Part shown: in pieces, positions 7,413 through 8,333 of the stretch
How the letters are laid out: each line of letters starts with the position of its first letter
Position numbering within the stretch: the first letter of the stretch is position 1
The notes under the pieces: generated by a model
Database searches by the model: none
What the model was told of the DNA's origin: nothing
What the model saw: the letters and a program-made list of their open reading frames with translations, nothing else
Translations under genes and position numbers: made by a program
NCBI GenBank assembly: GCA_028694115.1
Contig: JAQUUB010000151.1
Span: 1 to 8,333 of the forward strand
From: Lachnospiraceae bacterium
GTDB lineage: Bacteria > Bacillota_A > Clostridia > Lachnospirales > Lachnospiraceae
Length of the DNA: 8,333 nucleotides
Reading direction: 5' to 3'

Positions 7413-7441
7413 AAGGGGAGAACCGATTTGGTTCTCCCCTT
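7413..7441 (+). terminator. Strong hairpin closing the operon, lacking its T-tract
   Basis: AAGGGGAGAACC (7413-7424) and GGTTCTCCCCTT (7430-7441) form a perfect 12-bp stem with the five-base loop GATTT, 62 bases after the stop of the second gene. The position and shape are those of an intrinsic terminator, but the sequence after the stem is ACCAGC rather than a run of T. The minus-strand exit (CAGAAAC) also has no T-run. The adjacent IS remnant begins exactly here, so the original T-tract may have been replaced. Termination efficiency is therefore uncertain. Confidence 0.6.
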
Positions 7442-8189
7442 ACCAGCATACTACAGGTATTTCATAAATTCCTCGATCCAGTTCATCTGGCGAATGAAAG
7501 GAATATAGGTTAAAATATTCATTTTTAAGTGTATTATAAAAACGCTCCATTGGCGCATTATCATATGGACAACCTGCACGGCTCATGCTTTGCTGCAAAC
7601 GATTTTTCTCGCAAAAATTATTGAAATCCCTTGATGTAAACCGGCTTCCTTGGTCGCTGTGAAAAATGATACCTTTTTCTGGCTTATGTCTTTTTAATGC
7701 GATTGTAAGCGTAGTTATCGCCAGTTCGGTGGTGATATGATTGCCATTTAGTGTCGCCACTACGGAACGATCATATAAATCAATTATTGTACAGTTATAG
7801 CGCATTGTTCCATCTTTTTGAGGAAGATACGTAACATCTGTACACCATATTTTATTTGGAGCATCTACTTTAAAGTTCTGGTTCAAAAGGTTTGGAAACG
7901 CTTTGTGGACAGTGCCTTTTACATAATCAGGTTTCCTTCTACGAACAACGGAACGTAGGCACAGTTCTTTCATATATTTGTAAACAGTTATGCAAGAATA
8001 ATTAATATTACACTGTTCAAAATAATCATGCATCATTCGATAGCCAGGGACACCATCATTTTTATGATAAATTTCAACGATTTTTCGCTCTACCCTTGCT
8101 TTGTCTTCGTGATATTGATATTTCCTGTTTTTTATGTAATTGTAGTAAGCATTCGGATAAATGTTGAATCTTCTAAGAAGCCATCTCAA
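7440..8189 (-). CDS. IS3-family transposase OrfB, C-terminally truncated
   Basis: This is the catalytic DDE subunit of an IS3-family transposase. Counting from the TTG at 8189, residues about 1-60 are an HTH_21-type region with KNDGVPGYRMMHDYF, followed by an rve integrase core. The core has D118 in IWCTDVTYLP, D179 in FHSDQGSRFTS and E215 in DNAPMERFYNTLKNE, giving the expected DD(35)E spacing. The frame is open further upstream to the slippery run at 8264-8270, as expected for an OrfAB fusion, so TTG 8189 is probably not the biological start. After GIYE (240-243) the family normally continues with about 30 residues containing a YN...RPH motif. Here only IPVVCW follows before TAA. All three catalytic residues remain, but the tail and the terminal repeat are lost, so the element is probably immobile. 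Confidence 0.85.
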   Translation of the reverse strand: MRWLLRRFNIYPNAYYNYIKNRKYQYHEDKARVERKIVEIYHKNDGVPGYRMMHDYFEQCNINYSCITVYKYMKELCLRSVVRRRKPDYVKGTVHKAFPNLLNQNFKVDAPNKIWCTDVTYLPQKDGTMRYNCTIIDLYDRSVVATLNGNHITTELAITTLTIALKRHKPEKGIIFHSDQGSRFTSRDFNNFCEKNRLQQSMSRAGCPYDNAPMERFYNTLKNEYFNLYSFHSPDELDRGIYEIPVVCW

Positions 8190-8230
8190 GCCGAATTCCT
8201 TATTGCTTTTCTGGATGAACTGGTACTGAG

Positions 8231-8333
8231 CTAATCGATTTCCTTCGCAAAGAACGCCGCCGCTTTTTTTAAGAAGGCATTTTCCTTTTGTGCCTCTGCA
8301 AGCTCTTTTCGTAGGCGTTTGATTTCTTCATAA
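8231..8333 (-). CDS. IS3-family transposase OrfA, C-terminal part (cut by the right edge)
   Basis: The minus-strand frame from 8332 reads YEEIKRLRKELAEAQKE, then NAFLKKAAAFFAKEID, and a TAG stop at 8233-8231. This is the leucine-zipper C-terminus of an IS3-group OrfA, which mediates dimerisation. The N-terminal helix-turn-helix lies outside the window. The A7G run at 8270-8263 falls in the LKKA codons, the usual place for the switch to OrfB. Nothing in the visible part is damaged. Confidence 0.85.
   Translation of the reverse strand, partial: YEEIKRLRKELAEAQKENAFLKKAAAFFAKEID
8263..8270 (-). promoter_or_regulatory. Programmed -1 frameshift site of the right IS3 element
   Basis: Seven A residues followed by G on the minus strand, within the orfA codons for LKKA. 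The -1 frame continues without a stop through RLAQYQFIQKSNKEFGLRW into OrfB, so the fusion frame is intact here, unlike in the left element. Confidence 0.75.

Larger units (their letters stand above)
7442..8333 (-). mobile_element. Second IS3-family element, truncated at the 3' end and open at the right edge
   Basis: On the minus strand this holds the C-terminus of an orfA, an A7G frameshift run and most of an orfB. It is a different element from the one at 1-600: its orfA ends LKKAAAFFAKEID rather than LKKAIAIFTPHSSND, and the OrfB N-termini differ. The 3' end of orfB and the corresponding terminal repeat are missing. The homologous sequence appears to stop between about 7442 and 7460, next to the operon hairpin. 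The 5' half lies beyond 8333. Confidence 0.8.

Noticed and set aside
8028..8234. Plus-strand open frame of 68 codons over the right transposase
   Set aside because: It is antisense to a well-supported OrfB with all DDE residues and has no ribosome binding site or recognisable protein pattern.
1..8333. Composite transposon formed by two flanking IS3 elements
   Set aside because: The two elements have different OrfA and OrfB sequences, so their ends would not be recognised by one transposase. One is missing its 3' end and the other has a broken orfB.
1..8333. CRISPR array, tRNA or rRNA genes
   Set aside because: No regularly spaced direct repeats were seen and no tRNA- or rRNA-like conserved blocks were found on either strand.

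Overview
The window is AT-rich throughout its coding part, with Shine-Dalgarno sites of AGGAGG, AAGGGAG and GGGGGA type and sigma-A-like promoter hexamers. Together with the type of IS3-family elements present, this suggests a low-GC Firmicute, most likely a gut Clostridia/Lachnospiraceae-type organism. That assignment rests on composition and general familiarity, not on a marker gene.

Layout: positions 1-600 hold the 5' part of an IS3-family insertion sequence on the minus strand. It has an intact orfA, an A7G frameshift site and an orfB that is broken by an in-frame TAG and runs off the window. Positions 601-770 are a noticeably GC-richer, hairpin-rich segment that is not part of either neighbour and looks like the tail of an older interrupted element or a structured RNA. 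Positions 771-892 are an AT-rich promoter and leader. Positions 893-7350 are a two-gene, translationally coupled operon on the plus strand. A strong 12-bp hairpin at 7413-7441 closes it. Positions 7442-8333 are a second, different IS3-family element on the minus strand, truncated at the 3' end of orfB right beside that hairpin and running off the right edge.

The operon is the biological centre of the window. The first gene encodes a 1795-residue cytoplasmic protein. It has a winged-helix-like and an alpha/beta region near the N-terminus, two acidic linkers, about 680 residues of mostly helical, charged sequence, and a C-terminal STAND/ORC-like P-loop ATPase (GxxxxGKS at 1441-1448, MDEAD at 1529-1533) followed by a winged helix. 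The second gene starts 2 bases after the first stop. It encodes a 355-residue protein with features of a P-loop-less ATPase fold and a C-terminal RNTLAH motif that fits the Rx4H signature of HEPN RNases. A giant sensor-like NTPase coupled to a small protein with a possible RNase motif, sitting between mobile-element debris, is the architecture expected of an anti-phage or other conflict system. I do not recognise it as a named system, and its function is inference.
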